A stretch of DNA of 21,872 nucleotides. Source: CAZART01 sp964487555 (GTDB taxonomy: Bacteria > Bacteroidota > Rhodothermia > Rhodothermales > VXPQ01). Under the pieces are notes generated by a model, which made no database searches, had not been told where the DNA came from, and saw only the letters and a list, made by a program, of their open reading frames with translations. This document shows positions 8,220-15,570 of this stretch, piece by piece. The stretch is from positions 1 through 21,872 of the forward strand of contig CAZART010000090.1 of the NCBI GenBank assembly GCA_964487555.1, read 5' to 3'. The position numbers and the translations under genes are program-made. The first letter of the stretch is position 1, and every line of letters starts with the position of its first letter.

Positions 8220-9647
8220 TCAAATACGGCTCACGTGGACCATGTTGGTTCGGCCTTTTGCCGGTAGCGGCATTCCAGCCGTAATCACGATGAGATCATC
8301 CTTCTTGACGAGCCCTTTCTCCATCAGGATCCGGTGGACGAGATCGACCCCTTCATCTGTATCACGCTGAAAAGGGATCGAGAAAGCTTTTGTTCCCCAT
8401 AGAAGGCCAAGCTGGCGCACCACGCGCTCGTCGTCCGTGAAGGCATAGAGCGGCATGCTAGGCCGGTGCCGCGCGATAGCTCTCGCCGTCGCTCCCGACG
8501 CCGTGAGACACGCGACGGCGACGGCTCCGACCTGCTCGGCAAGATCATACGCGGTGTAACTCACGGATTCGGTGAGGTCCTCGGAACGGAATCGGCGGAG
8601 CGTCGGCGTCGTCAACGGGTTTTGGTACTGTCTCGTATGCTGCTCGGCTTCCACGATGATCTTCGACATCACCTCTACGACGCGTTCGGGATGTTTGCCC
8701 ACGGCCGTCTCGCCGGAAAGCATGAGCGCATCGCTTCCATCCAGCACGGCATTGGCGACGTCGCTCGCCTCCGCGCGAGTTGGGCGCGGGTTGTCGATCA
8801 TGCTTTCCAGCATTTGCGTGGCGGTGATCACCGGCTTGGCCGCTGCCATGCATTTGTGGATGATCATCTTCTGCGTGCTGGGCACCTGCGATATCGGCAT
8901 TTCGATGCCCAGATCCCCGCGCGCCACCATGATCGCATCGGCTTCCCCCAGGATCAGGTCGATCTTGCGAACGGCCTCAGGTTTTTCGATTTTTGCGATG
9001 ACGGAGACACGCTTGCCGGATTCCCGAACGCGGTTCACGAGGTTCATCACGTCTGCGACGTCGCGCACAAAGGATAGCGCGATGAGATCCACGTCCACGG
9101 ACAATCCGAACTCCAGATCGTCGATGTCTTTCGAAGTAAGCGAGGGCGTCGACGTGCGGATGTCGGGAAGATTCACGCCTTTGCGTGACCGGAGGGGTCC
9201 GCCGACCACGACCTCCGTCACGATTTCACCGTCCAGAATCTTCTCGACTTCGAGTTCGAGCAGTCCGTCGTCGATGAGGATCCGGCCTCCTGGAGAGACG
9301 TCTTGCGGCAGCGTCGCATAACTGACGTAGACGCGTTCGCGGGTGCTGAATTCCATCGGCTGCGTCGTGAGCACCAGTTTCTGGCCCTTGTGGATGAGAA
9401 CACCACCGTTCCTGACCGGGCCGATCCGAATTTTCGGACCCTGAAGATCTTGGAGAATGGGTACCACCCTACCCTCCTCGTCGGCAACGTCTCGGATGAA
9501 TTCGATGAGACGCTGGTGGTCGTCGTGGGACCCGTGCGAAAAATTCAGCCTGGCGACGTCCATTCCCGTCTGGATGAGCCGCCGAATGGTTTCGCGGTCC
9601 GACGATGCCGGTCCCAGGGTGCAGACGATCTTGGTGCGTCGCGTCAT
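8220..9647 (-). CDS. pyk: Pyruvate kinase, predicted K+-independent type
   Basis: This enzyme transfers phosphate from phosphoenolpyruvate to ADP in the last step of glycolysis. The 475-residue product starts MTRRTKIVCTLGPASSDRET and has NFSHG (35-39), the catalytic segment IAKIEKPEA (Lys219, metal ligand Glu221), ARGDLGIE with metal ligand Asp245, and the family block MLESMIDNPRPTRAEASDVA from 279. A C-terminal regulatory domain is present. The frame is open to 9794, but the family N-terminus begins at the ATG at 9645-9647. At 67-75 it reads DLQGPKIRI; the muscle enzyme has DTKGPEIRT. Lys72 aligns with Glu117, and Lys at this site, with Leu and Gln at the 113 and 114 positions, marks enzymes that work without K+. 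The gene is transcribed alone, divergent from the secreted-protein gene. Confidence 0.97.
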   Translation of the reverse strand: MTRRTKIVCTLGPASSDRETIRRLIQTGMDVARLNFSHGSHDDHQRLIEFIRDVADEEGRVVPILQDLQGPKIRIGPVRNGGVLIHKGQKLVLTTQPMEFSTRERVYVSYATLPQDVSPGGRILIDDGLLELEVEKILDGEIVTEVVVGGPLRSRKGVNLPDIRTSTPSLTSKDIDDLEFGLSVDVDLIALSFVRDVADVMNLVNRVRESGKRVSVIAKIEKPEAVRKIDLILGEADAIMVARGDLGIEMPISQVPSTQKMIIHKCMAAAKPVITATQMLESMIDNPRPTRAEASDVANAVLDGSDALMLSGETAVGKHPERVVEVMSKIIVEAEQHTRQYQNPLTTPTLRRFRSEDLTESVSYTAYDLAEQVGAVAVACLTASGATARAIARHRPSMPLYAFTDDERVVRQLGLLWGTKAFSIPFQRDTDEGVDLVHRILMEKGLVKKDDLIVITAGMPLPAKGRTNMVHVSRI

Positions 9648-9678
9648 AGAGACGATTCGGGTTGTGAAATGAGGAGAT

Positions 9679-9707
9679 AAACTACGCCAGTTCCCGGCTT
9701 CGTTCAA
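9679..9707 (-). promoter_or_regulatory. Predicted pyk promoter
   Basis: TTGAAC (rc of 9702-9707) is separated by 17 bp from TAGTTT (rc of 9679-9684), about 30 bp upstream of the pyk ATG. The -35 hexamer is identical to that predicted for the str operon. The -10 is weak. Confidence 0.4.
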
Positions 9708-9757
9708 ACATTGCAGAAGCCGGCCATTCGACAATTTCGGCACGATCGGCCGGTGCT

Positions 9758-9763
9758 TATATT
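9758..9763 (+). promoter_or_regulatory. Candidate -10 element of the secreted-protein gene
   Basis: TATATT lies 30 bp upstream of the ATG at 9794 in the divergent spacer with pyk. The hexamer at the -35 distance (TTTCGG) is poor, so support is only moderate. Confidence 0.35.
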
Positions 9764-9793
9764 CGCGTGTTCCTCTAACCACCCCGAAGATCA

Positions 9794-10510
9794 ATGAAAT
9801 ACGTCACGCTGTCACTCGTTCTCTCCCTCCTTCTCATTCTTCGCGCGTCGGCCCAGGATACGGCTGACGTCGACTGGTCGACAGTCGCTCCGGATCCCGC
9901 AACGCCGCAAGGCGAAAATCTCGCCGTCCCCGAGGGCTGGAACTTTCGCCTCGATCGGCCCAATCCCGACACACGTCTCGTTACCGGCGAGGATGTCGGC
10001 CACGCGAACATACGTTTCGTCAACATGACGCCTGGGTGGCACATCACGACAGGTCCGGCCGTGATCCTCTATCATCCCGCCCTTACCGCCACGGACGCCT
10101 TCCGCGCCGAGGCCGAATTCCACCTTTTTCCGCCCGGTGACCGTAACGAAGCCTTCGGCATCTTTATCGGCGGGACCGATCTCGATGCCGATGATCAGTC
10201 CTACCTTTATTTCCTGATCCGGAAGACGGGTGAGTTTCTGATCAAGCGCCGTGCAGGCGAATCGACGTCCGTCGTGCGGGACTGGGCGGCGCACTCGGCG
10301 ATCGTACCCTCCACCGCGGAGACGACAGGATCCGTGGCGAACGTCCTGGCCATCGAAGTGGAGTCGGATGCGCTGACGTTTTTCGTAAACGGTGAAGAGG
10401 TGGCCTCGATGCCGCGTGAAGATCTGCCGGTCGAAGGGCACGTGGGGCTGCGGGTGAATCACGCACTGAACGTGCACGTGTCGGATTTGACGGTCGTGCC
10501 GCTCGATTGA
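9794..10510 (+). CDS. Secreted beta-rich protein, possible concanavalin-like/DUF1080-type fold
   Basis: The 238-residue product has a clear Sec signal peptide (hydrophobic core at residues 6-16, likely cleavage ASA|QD after residue 20), so it is exported. The mature part alternates beta-strand-like segments: WHITTGPAVILYHP, FRAEAEFHLFPPG, AFGIFIGG, SYLYFLIRKTGEFLIKRR, NVLAIEVESDALTFFVNGEEV and GHVGLRVNHALNVHVSDL. This pattern, with a FFVNG turn and a closing GHVGLRV strand, resembles the concanavalin-like jelly rolls of DUF1080/LamG-type carbohydrate-binding or hydrolase domains. No catalytic residues can be assigned, so the function stays open. Its stop codon lies only 7 bp from the stop codon of the convergent response-regulator gene. 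Confidence 0.7.
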   Translation: MKYVTLSLVLSLLLILRASAQDTADVDWSTVAPDPATPQGENLAVPEGWNFRLDRPNPDTRLVTGEDVGHANIRFVNMTPGWHITTGPAVILYHPALTATDAFRAEAEFHLFPPGDRNEAFGIFIGGTDLDADDQSYLYFLIRKTGEFLIKRRAGESTSVVRDWAAHSAIVPSTAETTGSVANVLAIEVESDALTFFVNGEEVASMPREDLPVEGHVGLRVNHALNVHVSDLTVVPLD

Positions 10511-10517
10511 ATCGTGT

Positions 10518-11183
10518 TCAGCCCTCCAGCTTGATCTGCACCCACTTTACGGCGTGCTGCATCAATTCAGCCGCATTCTTGAGACTGAGCTTTTCCTTGA
10601 TATTCGCACGATACGATTCGATGGTCTTGATGCTCAGGTGCAGCATCTCGGCGATTTCTCGGGTGCTATAGCCCTGCCCGATAAGCTGGAATACTTCGAG
10701 CTCGCGATCGGACAGGCGTTCGATCTCGGGTTCATCGTGCCCGTTACCGGCGACGATTCGGAAGAGCATTTTTTCTGCGACATCCTCGCTCACGTACAGA
10801 TCGCCGCGGCGGACCTTTCGAATAGCATCGATCACGTGCTCGATCGCCTCCTGCTTCATCACGTAGCCCCGAGCGCCGGCACGCAGCGCACGCTCGGCGT
10901 AGAACTGCTCGTCGTGCATGGAGAGGACGAGCACCGGGATCTTGGGAAACTCGTCACGAATCATCCGGATCAGCTCGATGCCGCTGAGCCCGGGGAGCGA
11001 CAGATCGACAATCGCCACGTCGATCTGCTCGGAGCGAAGAACATCGAGCGCTCCGTCGGCATCGTCGGCCGCGGCAACGACCTTCACATCCATCTCGCGG
11101 TTGATGAGCTCGCTAAGCCCTTCGCGTACAATGGGATGATCATCGACGATGAGGAGGCGGGTGATGGAAGCGTCTTTAGACAC
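10518..11183 (-). CDS. NarL/FixJ-family response regulator
   Basis: A two-component transcription factor. With the GTG start at 11181-11183 the product has 221 residues. The receiver domain (about 8-124) has the acidic pair Asp14-Asp15, phospho-acceptor Asp60 in IVDLSLPG, Ser88 and Lys110. The LuxR-type helix-turn-helix (about 155-212) has LSDRELEVFQLIGQGYSTRE and IAEMLHLSIKTIESYR. The frame is open to 11303, but this GTG gives the usual family length and is preceded by GGAGAAGATC, one of the few Shine-Dalgarno-like sequences in the window. No histidine kinase is adjacent, so it is an orphan here and its signal and targets are unknown. It is convergent with the secreted-protein gene. Confidence 0.9.
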   Translation of the reverse strand: MSKDASITRLLIVDDHPIVREGLSELINREMDVKVVAAADDADGALDVLRSEQIDVAIVDLSLPGLSGIELIRMIRDEFPKIPVLVLSMHDEQFYAERALRAGARGYVMKQEAIEHVIDAIRKVRRGDLYVSEDVAEKMLFRIVAGNGHDEPEIERLSDRELEVFQLIGQGYSTREIAEMLHLSIKTIESYRANIKEKLSLKNAAELMQHAVKWVQIKLEG

Positions 11184-11377
11184 GATCTTCTCCGTCTTCA
11201 ACAGCCGCGTAAGCGGTGGATGTATCACACGATACGTTCCGTTACGCTTCAGACACGCGGGTAGTCGACCTGGGGTGGATCTGGCCGGCGGCTTTGGAAT
11301 CAATGGTCGGAGGCGGTGTGACGCCGGCAGCTAGGGCGTAAATCATACGGGTTTATGCCTTGCGAAGAAAGAGCTTA

Positions 11378-11393
11378 CGCGAAAAGATTCGCG
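11378..11393 (-). terminator. Candidate terminator hairpin after the site-2 protease gene
   Basis: On the minus strand CGCGAA-UCUU-UUCGCG forms a 6-bp stem with a tetraloop, 22 nt after the stop codon. The following sequence is pyrimidine-rich (UAAGCUCUUUCUUC) but lacks a continuous U-tract, so this is only a possible intrinsic terminator. Confidence 0.4.
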
Positions 11394-11415
11394 CGGCATC
11401 AGCCTGGGAGCGGAT

Positions 11416-12540
11416 TCATTGATCCGTGGAGATCAGCGCCGTGGGATCCTGCCGCGAACCGGCCTTTTTCAGTGCAGAGGAGATCATCATAAGCTCGCCG
11501 ACGTTTTCGAGGGTCAGGACGCCGACGAGGTGTCCGCGGCGCACTACGGGCACGGTGGTGCACTTCGATTCGGACATCCGCTGAAAGGCCTCTTGCAGCA
11601 TGGCTGTGTCTTCAATCGAGAAACAATTCGCATCTACGAACTGGCTGACCGGCGCATCGCGGCCGTGTTCGGCGATCGCTTTCAGAAGATTTCGACGTGT
11701 CAGAACGCCGACGATCTCACCGCCCTCTACCACGGGAAAATCCTGATCGGAGCCTGCGATGAGCTCGTCCACTGCGTTAGCCAGCGTGTCCGAGGGTGAA
11801 AGCGTGGCAAACCGGGTCATCATGGCCTGACGAACCGGCACGCCCTCGGTCACCGTGCGCATCATGGCTTGCTGCGCCTCTTGCTGGGCGCCTACGTAGA
11901 CGAACAGGGCTATGAAGAGGAGGATGGGGTTGAAGCCGACGAGTCCGACGACGCCGAAAAGAATCGCCATTCCTTGCCCTACGCTCGCGGCGATCTGAGT
12001 AGCGCGGGCATAATCCATTCGAGCCGCGAGGAGCGCACGCAGCACACGTCCGCCGTCCATCGGAAAAGCAGGAAGAAGGTTGAACCCAACGAGCACGATG
12101 TTGAGCCACATTAGCGTGCCGAGAAAGTTGCTCGTCGGATCGATGAACACCGCAGGTGAGAACGACGCACCGGCGATCCAGATCACGGCAAACAGAGCGA
12201 CGGCGATGACGACGTTCACGGCGGGGCCGGCAACGGCAATCCAGAACTCTTTCATCGGTTCCTCGGGAATCCGCTGCAGGCGAGCGACGCCCCCGATCGG
12301 GTACAGCGTGATGTCGCGCGTGGGCACGTCGAAGCGCCTCGCCGTGAGAGCATGTCCGAGTTCATGAAGAACGACGCAGGCGAAGACGGCGGCGATAAGC
12401 CCGACGCCGACCAGCGCCGCCGCCACGCTGTTGCCCTGGAAGAGATAGAACGCGAAAATGCCTGCAATCAGCAGCAAAAAGGTCCAGTGCAGAAAGATAC
12501 CGATCCCGGCGATGGAGCCTATTTTGATCGAGCTTTTCAT
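11416..12540 (-). CDS. Site-2 protease (M50) with paired CBS domains
   Basis: An intramembrane zinc metalloprotease of the CBS-containing (group III, Mj-S2P-like) class, expected to cleave transmembrane segments such as anti-sigma factors within the bilayer. The 374-residue product has hydrophobic segments at about 12-34, 37-58, 100-124, 138-158 and 186-217. The active site HELGH lies at 59-63, and the second motif NLLPAFPMDGGR at 154-165 supplies the third zinc ligand Asp162. Two CBS domains follow (about 235-293 and 300-355); in other proteins they bind adenosine nucleotides and may gate activity. All catalytic residues are intact. The ATG at 12538-12540 is at a family-typical N-terminus. 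The gene follows hisI on the same strand after 152 bp. The substrate cannot be deduced from the neighbours. Confidence 0.94.
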   Translation of the reverse strand: MKSSIKIGSIAGIGIFLHWTFLLLIAGIFAFYLFQGNSVAAALVGVGLIAAVFACVVLHELGHALTARRFDVPTRDITLYPIGGVARLQRIPEEPMKEFWIAVAGPAVNVVIAVALFAVIWIAGASFSPAVFIDPTSNFLGTLMWLNIVLVGFNLLPAFPMDGGRVLRALLAARMDYARATQIAASVGQGMAILFGVVGLVGFNPILLFIALFVYVGAQQEAQQAMMRTVTEGVPVRQAMMTRFATLSPSDTLANAVDELIAGSDQDFPVVEGGEIVGVLTRRNLLKAIAEHGRDAPVSQFVDANCFSIEDTAMLQEAFQRMSESKCTTVPVVRRGHLVGVLTLENVGELMMISSALKKAGSRQDPTALISTDQ

Positions 12541-12692
12541 GGATGCGGTTTAGGCCTGGTGGTGACGTATTCAGATCCGGATAGAGATCCTCGCGACGAT
12601 GAGCGCGCGTGCGGCAGAGATGAGCAAGGCATCGACGATCTGCGCCGCCCTATGGCCCGTGAGTGGCGTGTGCACTGATCCGGGGGCCGCGT

Positions 12693-13082
12693 TCAGGAGC
12701 CGTACACGTGCTGCGGATCGAAGACGCGGTCGCCCTCGACGACCAGCTTCCCGTCTGCTAGGCGGCGGTAAAAGCACGACTTGTAGCCTGTGTGGCAAGC
12801 GGCGCCTCCATGCTGTTTGACTTTGAAGAGCAACGCGTCTCCGTCGCAGTCAATGCGAATTTCGATCACTTTCTGGATGTTGCCGCTGCTCTGCCCTTTG
12901 ATCCAGATCTCCTGACGCGAGCGGCTCCAATAGGTCATCACGTTGGTTTCGAGGGTGCGACGTAATGTGGCGGCATTCATGTAGGCGACCATCAGGACGT
13001 CACCCGTTTCGTGGTCCTGCGCGACGGCGGTCACGAGCCCGCCGGCATTGTACTTCACATTGTTGAGCAGTTCCTGTGACAT
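12693..13082 (-). CDS. hisI: Phosphoribosyl-AMP cyclohydrolase (monofunctional HisI)
   Basis: HisI opens the adenine ring of phosphoribosyl-AMP, the third step of histidine biosynthesis, in the cytoplasm. The 129-residue product contains VLMVAYMN (29-36), SGNIQKV, the metal-binding DCDGDAL (78-84; Asp78, Asp80, Asp82 with Cys79) and HGGAACHTGYKSCF (91-104; Cys96 and Cys103), which are the family's zinc and magnesium ligands. The length fits a stand-alone HisI without the fused HisE pyrophosphohydrolase domain. No other his genes are in the window, so the pathway is dispersed or split here. The ATG at 13080-13082 matches the family start; there is no Shine-Dalgarno sequence. Confidence 0.96.
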   Translation of the reverse strand: MSQELLNNVKYNAGGLVTAVAQDHETGDVLMVAYMNAATLRRTLETNVMTYWSRSRQEIWIKGQSSGNIQKVIEIRIDCDGDALLFKVKQHGGAACHTGYKSCFYRRLADGKLVVEGDRVFDPQHVYGS

Positions 13083-13345
13083 GGCTAGGTGCTGGCTTGA
13101 GTGCGTGAGAGGGGTCGTCAGGCGACATCTGGGTCTTTCCTAACCATACGCCTGTGAGAGGTGGGGGTTTTATTCCAATCGGCGACGGACATTCTTTCCG
13201 CTGAAAGTCGATTGAGTTACCGTCGTGGACTACTTCTTCGGGGCGATTCGGGTGAAAGGGCGGGGACATCCGTTTCGGTTCGGATGCGGAACGTCGTTTG
13301 CACCCATTGCGGCGGTAGCTGGGATCGAAATGCGATTGGGTTTCT

Positions 13346-14164
13346 ATGCATGCACTATTGAGACAGGCCTGCAGCGTTTGCGTGTGGGCTCTCGTCGGCA
13401 CGGCCGCCCCTTTGGCGATGCCGGCGCGGGCGGGAGGCCCCGCTACGGTGCCGGCTTCGCTGGTGGAATACGCCGAAGGCGCTTCGATGGCGACATTTTC
13501 CGCCGCTAACTCGAGCGCTTTGGACGACGTGGAATCACGCCTGGCGCGTCTTTCGCCGATCGAACGGGACGAGGTGGTCTGGCTCGCTCGGTGCGTGTAT
13601 TCAGAGACCGACCGGCCGCACGAGCAGGAGTTGGTCGCGTGGGTGATCCGCAATCGCGTCGAGACGGAGTATCGCGGCCGAACTTATCGCGAGGTGGTGC
13701 TTGAGGCCAAGCAGTTCAGCGCCTTCAACGACCCGACGAAACGGCGTGACCACCTCCTCCAGCTCTCTTCGAACACCCCGCTTCGTTCCTGGCAACGGAC
13801 ACTCGAAATAGCACTCGACGTCTATCATGCGCCGGCATCTGCGCGACCATTTTCGCAGACGGTTCGTCACTTCTACAGTCCGATTTCGATGGCGGGTGGA
13901 CGCACGCCCCACTGGGCTGAAAGCGACAAGGCGCTCTCGTCAGCCCGCCTGGGCGTCGATCGGCGCCGGTTCATTTTCTTTGACAATGTGGATGCCCATC
14001 TCGCGGGGGCCGAGACGCTTGGGCCGTCGCAAAGTGGCGGATCGAATGAGGGCAACGGCGAGAAGAGCGGCGGTTTCCGGATTAAACTTCTGAAGCCGAG
14101 CGGGAAGGTGAGCCGGCCGCGTCGTCCGTCGGTGGAGCTGCCGCGCAGCGGTCGCGGGCTTTGA
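13346..14164 (+). CDS. Secreted SleB-like cell-wall hydrolase
   Basis: Probably a secreted peptidoglycan-cleaving enzyme of the SleB/Hydrolase_2 family. The 272-residue product starts with a signal-like stretch (about 1-29, ending MPARAGG). The catalytic domain spans about residues 72-215: WLARCVYSETDRPHEQELVA (79-98) holds the conserved catalytic Glu87 and helix, IRNRVE follows, then QFSAFND (123-129) and HFYSPISMAGGRTPHWAE (175-192), which match the family's QFS and H-Y-..-P-x-W-A blocks. The last 50 residues are Gly/Ser-rich and then basic, possibly binding the cell wall or simply disordered. The family is named for a spore-cortex enzyme, but homologues in non-sporulating bacteria act on vegetative walls. 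Both neighbours have other roles, so the context is uninformative. A 263-bp spacer with no clear promoter precedes it. Confidence 0.82.
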   Translation: MHALLRQACSVCVWALVGTAAPLAMPARAGGPATVPASLVEYAEGASMATFSAANSSALDDVESRLARLSPIERDEVVWLARCVYSETDRPHEQELVAWVIRNRVETEYRGRTYREVVLEAKQFSAFNDPTKRRDHLLQLSSNTPLRSWQRTLEIALDVYHAPASARPFSQTVRHFYSPISMAGGRTPHWAESDKALSSARLGVDRRRFIFFDNVDAHLAGAETLGPSQSGGSNEGNGEKSGGFRIKLLKPSGKVSRPRRPSVELPRSGRGL

Positions 14165-14439
14165 CGCCTTGAGTGAGCATGCCGGTCCCGTGTCGGGTTG
14201 GGATTCGCTGAGGTCCTACCGAAGCAGCACTTTCGGCGTGCTTGGTTAACGCCGAGTACTTTTGCGTTTTTGCATTACCATCTGCAGATGTAACACCTGA
14301 CGGCAAGTGTTTTGATAGCCTATGTACAAAGTAGCTCGATTTCGCAATATAAAAATGCGACTGAGGCGGCGCGTGCGGATGGAGTGTTGAGGGGTCCCGC
14401 GCGTTGGGATTTCATCGCGCTCCATGGATTGAGCATCCT
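14165..14439. other. Spacer between the cell-wall hydrolase and yidD genes
   Basis: No convincing gene is visible. The first part holds the candidate terminator at 14234-14271. The rest is AT-richer than its surroundings and contains TATAAA (14348-14353) with no matching -35 box. The promoter of the yidD-moaB pair is expected here but I cannot place it. Confidence 0.4.
14234..14271 (+). terminator. Candidate terminator of the cell-wall hydrolase gene
   Basis: CGGCGT (14234-14239) pairs with ACGCCG (14249-14254) around a 9-nt loop, followed by AGTACTTTTGCGTTTTT. It begins about 70 nt after the stop codon. The stem is short and the U-tract interrupted, so confidence is moderate. Confidence 0.5.
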
Positions 14440-14475
14440 TTTTTTGGGCTGTGCAAATTTTTTGGGCTGTGCAAA
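14440..14475. repeat. Perfect 18-bp tandem duplication at the yidD start region
   Basis: TTTTTTGGGCTGTGCAAA occurs twice in a row, at 14440-14457 and 14458-14475. Each copy contains a GTG in frame with yidD (14451 and 14469), so the duplication adds six codons, or a second possible start, without changing the frame. Confidence 0.97.
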
Positions 14476-14999
14476 AGCTCTTCGGCTACGCTCGGCAGTA
14501 TCCGACCTCCATCGGAGGTGCGCATCATGGTCCCCGTGGCCCACTGTCCTTCGACCGCGATACCGACGCTCGCATCCGCCAAGGCATTACTCGATCCACA
14601 CCCCCCTTGGACGCACCTGATGAGGAACCGCTCTACGCCGGCCCGTATAAGTCGGAGTCGCCGAATTTGAAGCTTCGACCCGGTAACGTGACGCACCCAT
14701 CGACTCACCTGCCACGCAGCATCGCCAAGGGCCTCGTGCGCGGTTATCAGCTGGTCATCTCTCCCTTCTTCCCGTCCAGTTGCCGGTATACGCCGACCTG
14801 CTCGGAATACGCGATCCAGGCGGTCGAAAAGTACGGCGCCGTGAAAGGAACGGTGCTGGCGCTCCATCGGATAGCCCGATGTCAACCGTGGGGCGGCCAC
14901 GGCTACGACCCGCCGCGGTGGTATGGTGAGGAAGCATCCCCCACCTCCACGCGCGGAATTGACGCCTCTGAACCCGTGAGGATGACGGACGCGCCATGA
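14451..14999 (+). CDS. yidD: Membrane protein insertion efficiency factor YidD (start uncertain)
   Basis: YidD is a small inner-membrane-associated protein that assists YidC/Sec-dependent membrane protein insertion. The diagnostic core, SIAKGLVRGYQLVISPFFP, then SCRYTPTCSEYAIQAVEKYG, then LALHRIARCQPWGGHGYDPP, lies at about residues 90-155 and has the three conserved Cys residues. The start is unclear: in-frame GTG codons at 14451 and 14469 sit inside the tandem duplication, TTG at 14607 is possible, and GTG at 14688 would give a 103-residue protein nearer the usual 70-100. Third-position GC suggests that at least part of the 80-residue extension is translated. The stop overlaps the moaB start by 4 bp (ATGA), which implies translational coupling. 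The extension and the tail after the YidD core have no recognisable domain. Confidence 0.85.
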   Translation: MQIFWAVQKLFGYARQYPTSIGGAHHGPRGPLSFDRDTDARIRQGITRSTPPLDAPDEEPLYAGPYKSESPNLKLRPGNVTHPSTHLPRSIAKGLVRGYQLVISPFFPSSCRYTPTCSEYAIQAVEKYGAVKGTVLALHRIARCQPWGGHGYDPPRWYGEEASPTSTRGIDASEPVRMTDAP

Positions 15000-15505
15000 G
15001 TTATCAAGAGCATCGCGAACTTTCGAAGGATACGCCGGTGCGCTGCGGCATCCTCACCGTCAGCGACACGCGGACCGCCGACACCGACACCAGTGGCGCA
15101 CTGATACGTGAGCGGCTGGAGGGCACCGGATTCGACGTCGTCGCCTATCGTATCGTCCGCGATGAAAAGGACGACATCGGAGCGGCTGTCGATGACTATT
15201 GCAAGGAGTGTGAGGCGGTGCTTATCAGTGGCGGTACCGGCATAAGCCGACGCGACACAACGATCGAAGTGGTGAGCGCGCGACTCGAGAAAACCCTCCC
15301 CGGCTTCGGCGAGATCTTTCGGATGCTCTCCTATGAGGAGATCGGTGCCGGGGCCATGCTCTCGCGGGCGACGGCGGGACTCTACCGCGATACGCTCGTC
15401 TTTTCGATGCCGGGCTCCACGAATGCCGTCCGGCTCGCACTGGAGAAGCTGATCGTGCCGGAGCTGCATCACCTCGTCTGGGAAATTGTTCGCCAGGCGA
15501 GGTGA
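14996..15505 (+). CDS. moaB: Molybdenum cofactor biosynthesis protein MoaB/Mog family
   Basis: Members of this family adenylylate molybdopterin during molybdenum cofactor synthesis. The 169-residue product has the MPT-binding SGGTGISRRD motif (78-87), the segment GFGEIFRMLSYEEIGAGAML (103-122), SRATAG (123-128) and MPGSTNAVRLALEKL (138-152), matching MoaB/MogA throughout. The ATG at 14996 overlaps the yidD stop, so the two are probably co-transcribed and translationally coupled. No other molybdenum cofactor genes are near, and the link to yidD looks incidental. The MoaB and MogA branches are hard to separate by eye; overall length and start fit MoaB best. Confidence 0.93.
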   Translation: MSYQEHRELSKDTPVRCGILTVSDTRTADTDTSGALIRERLEGTGFDVVAYRIVRDEKDDIGAAVDDYCKECEAVLISGGTGISRRDTTIEVVSARLEKTLPGFGEIFRMLSYEEIGAGAMLSRATAGLYRDTLVFSMPGSTNAVRLALEKLIVPELHHLVWEIVRQAR

Positions 15506-15529
15506 AGTCGTAGCGAGTGGCACTTCACC
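15501..15529 (+). terminator. Hairpin overlapping the moaB stop codon, doubtful terminator
   Basis: GGTGAAGT (15501-15508) and ACTTCACC (15522-15529) form a perfect 8-bp stem with a 13-nt loop. The moaB stop codon is in the left arm. No U-tract follows, so it may protect the mRNA end or act in Rho-type termination rather than being an intrinsic terminator. Confidence 0.4.
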
Positions 15530-15541
15530 CCCGAGATCCGG

Positions 15542-15547
15542 TATAAT
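15542..15547 (+). promoter_or_regulatory. Consensus -10 element of cysS
   Basis: A perfect TATAAT lies 24 bp upstream of the first cysS ATG, predicting a leader of about 17 nt. The -35 region (GGCACT at 17-bp spacing) is not conserved. Confidence 0.5.
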
Positions 15548-15570
15548 TCGGCGGGAAATATCATGACACG

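Noticed and set aside
13000..13653. 217-residue minus-strand open frame overlapping hisI and the cell-wall hydrolase gene
   Set aside because: It conflicts with two well-supported genes in other frames and has a composition typical of spurious GC-rich translation.
14412..14900. 162-residue minus-strand open frame opposite yidD
   Set aside because: The plus strand encodes the diagnostic YidD core and overlaps moaB in the expected way; the antisense frame shows no family motif.
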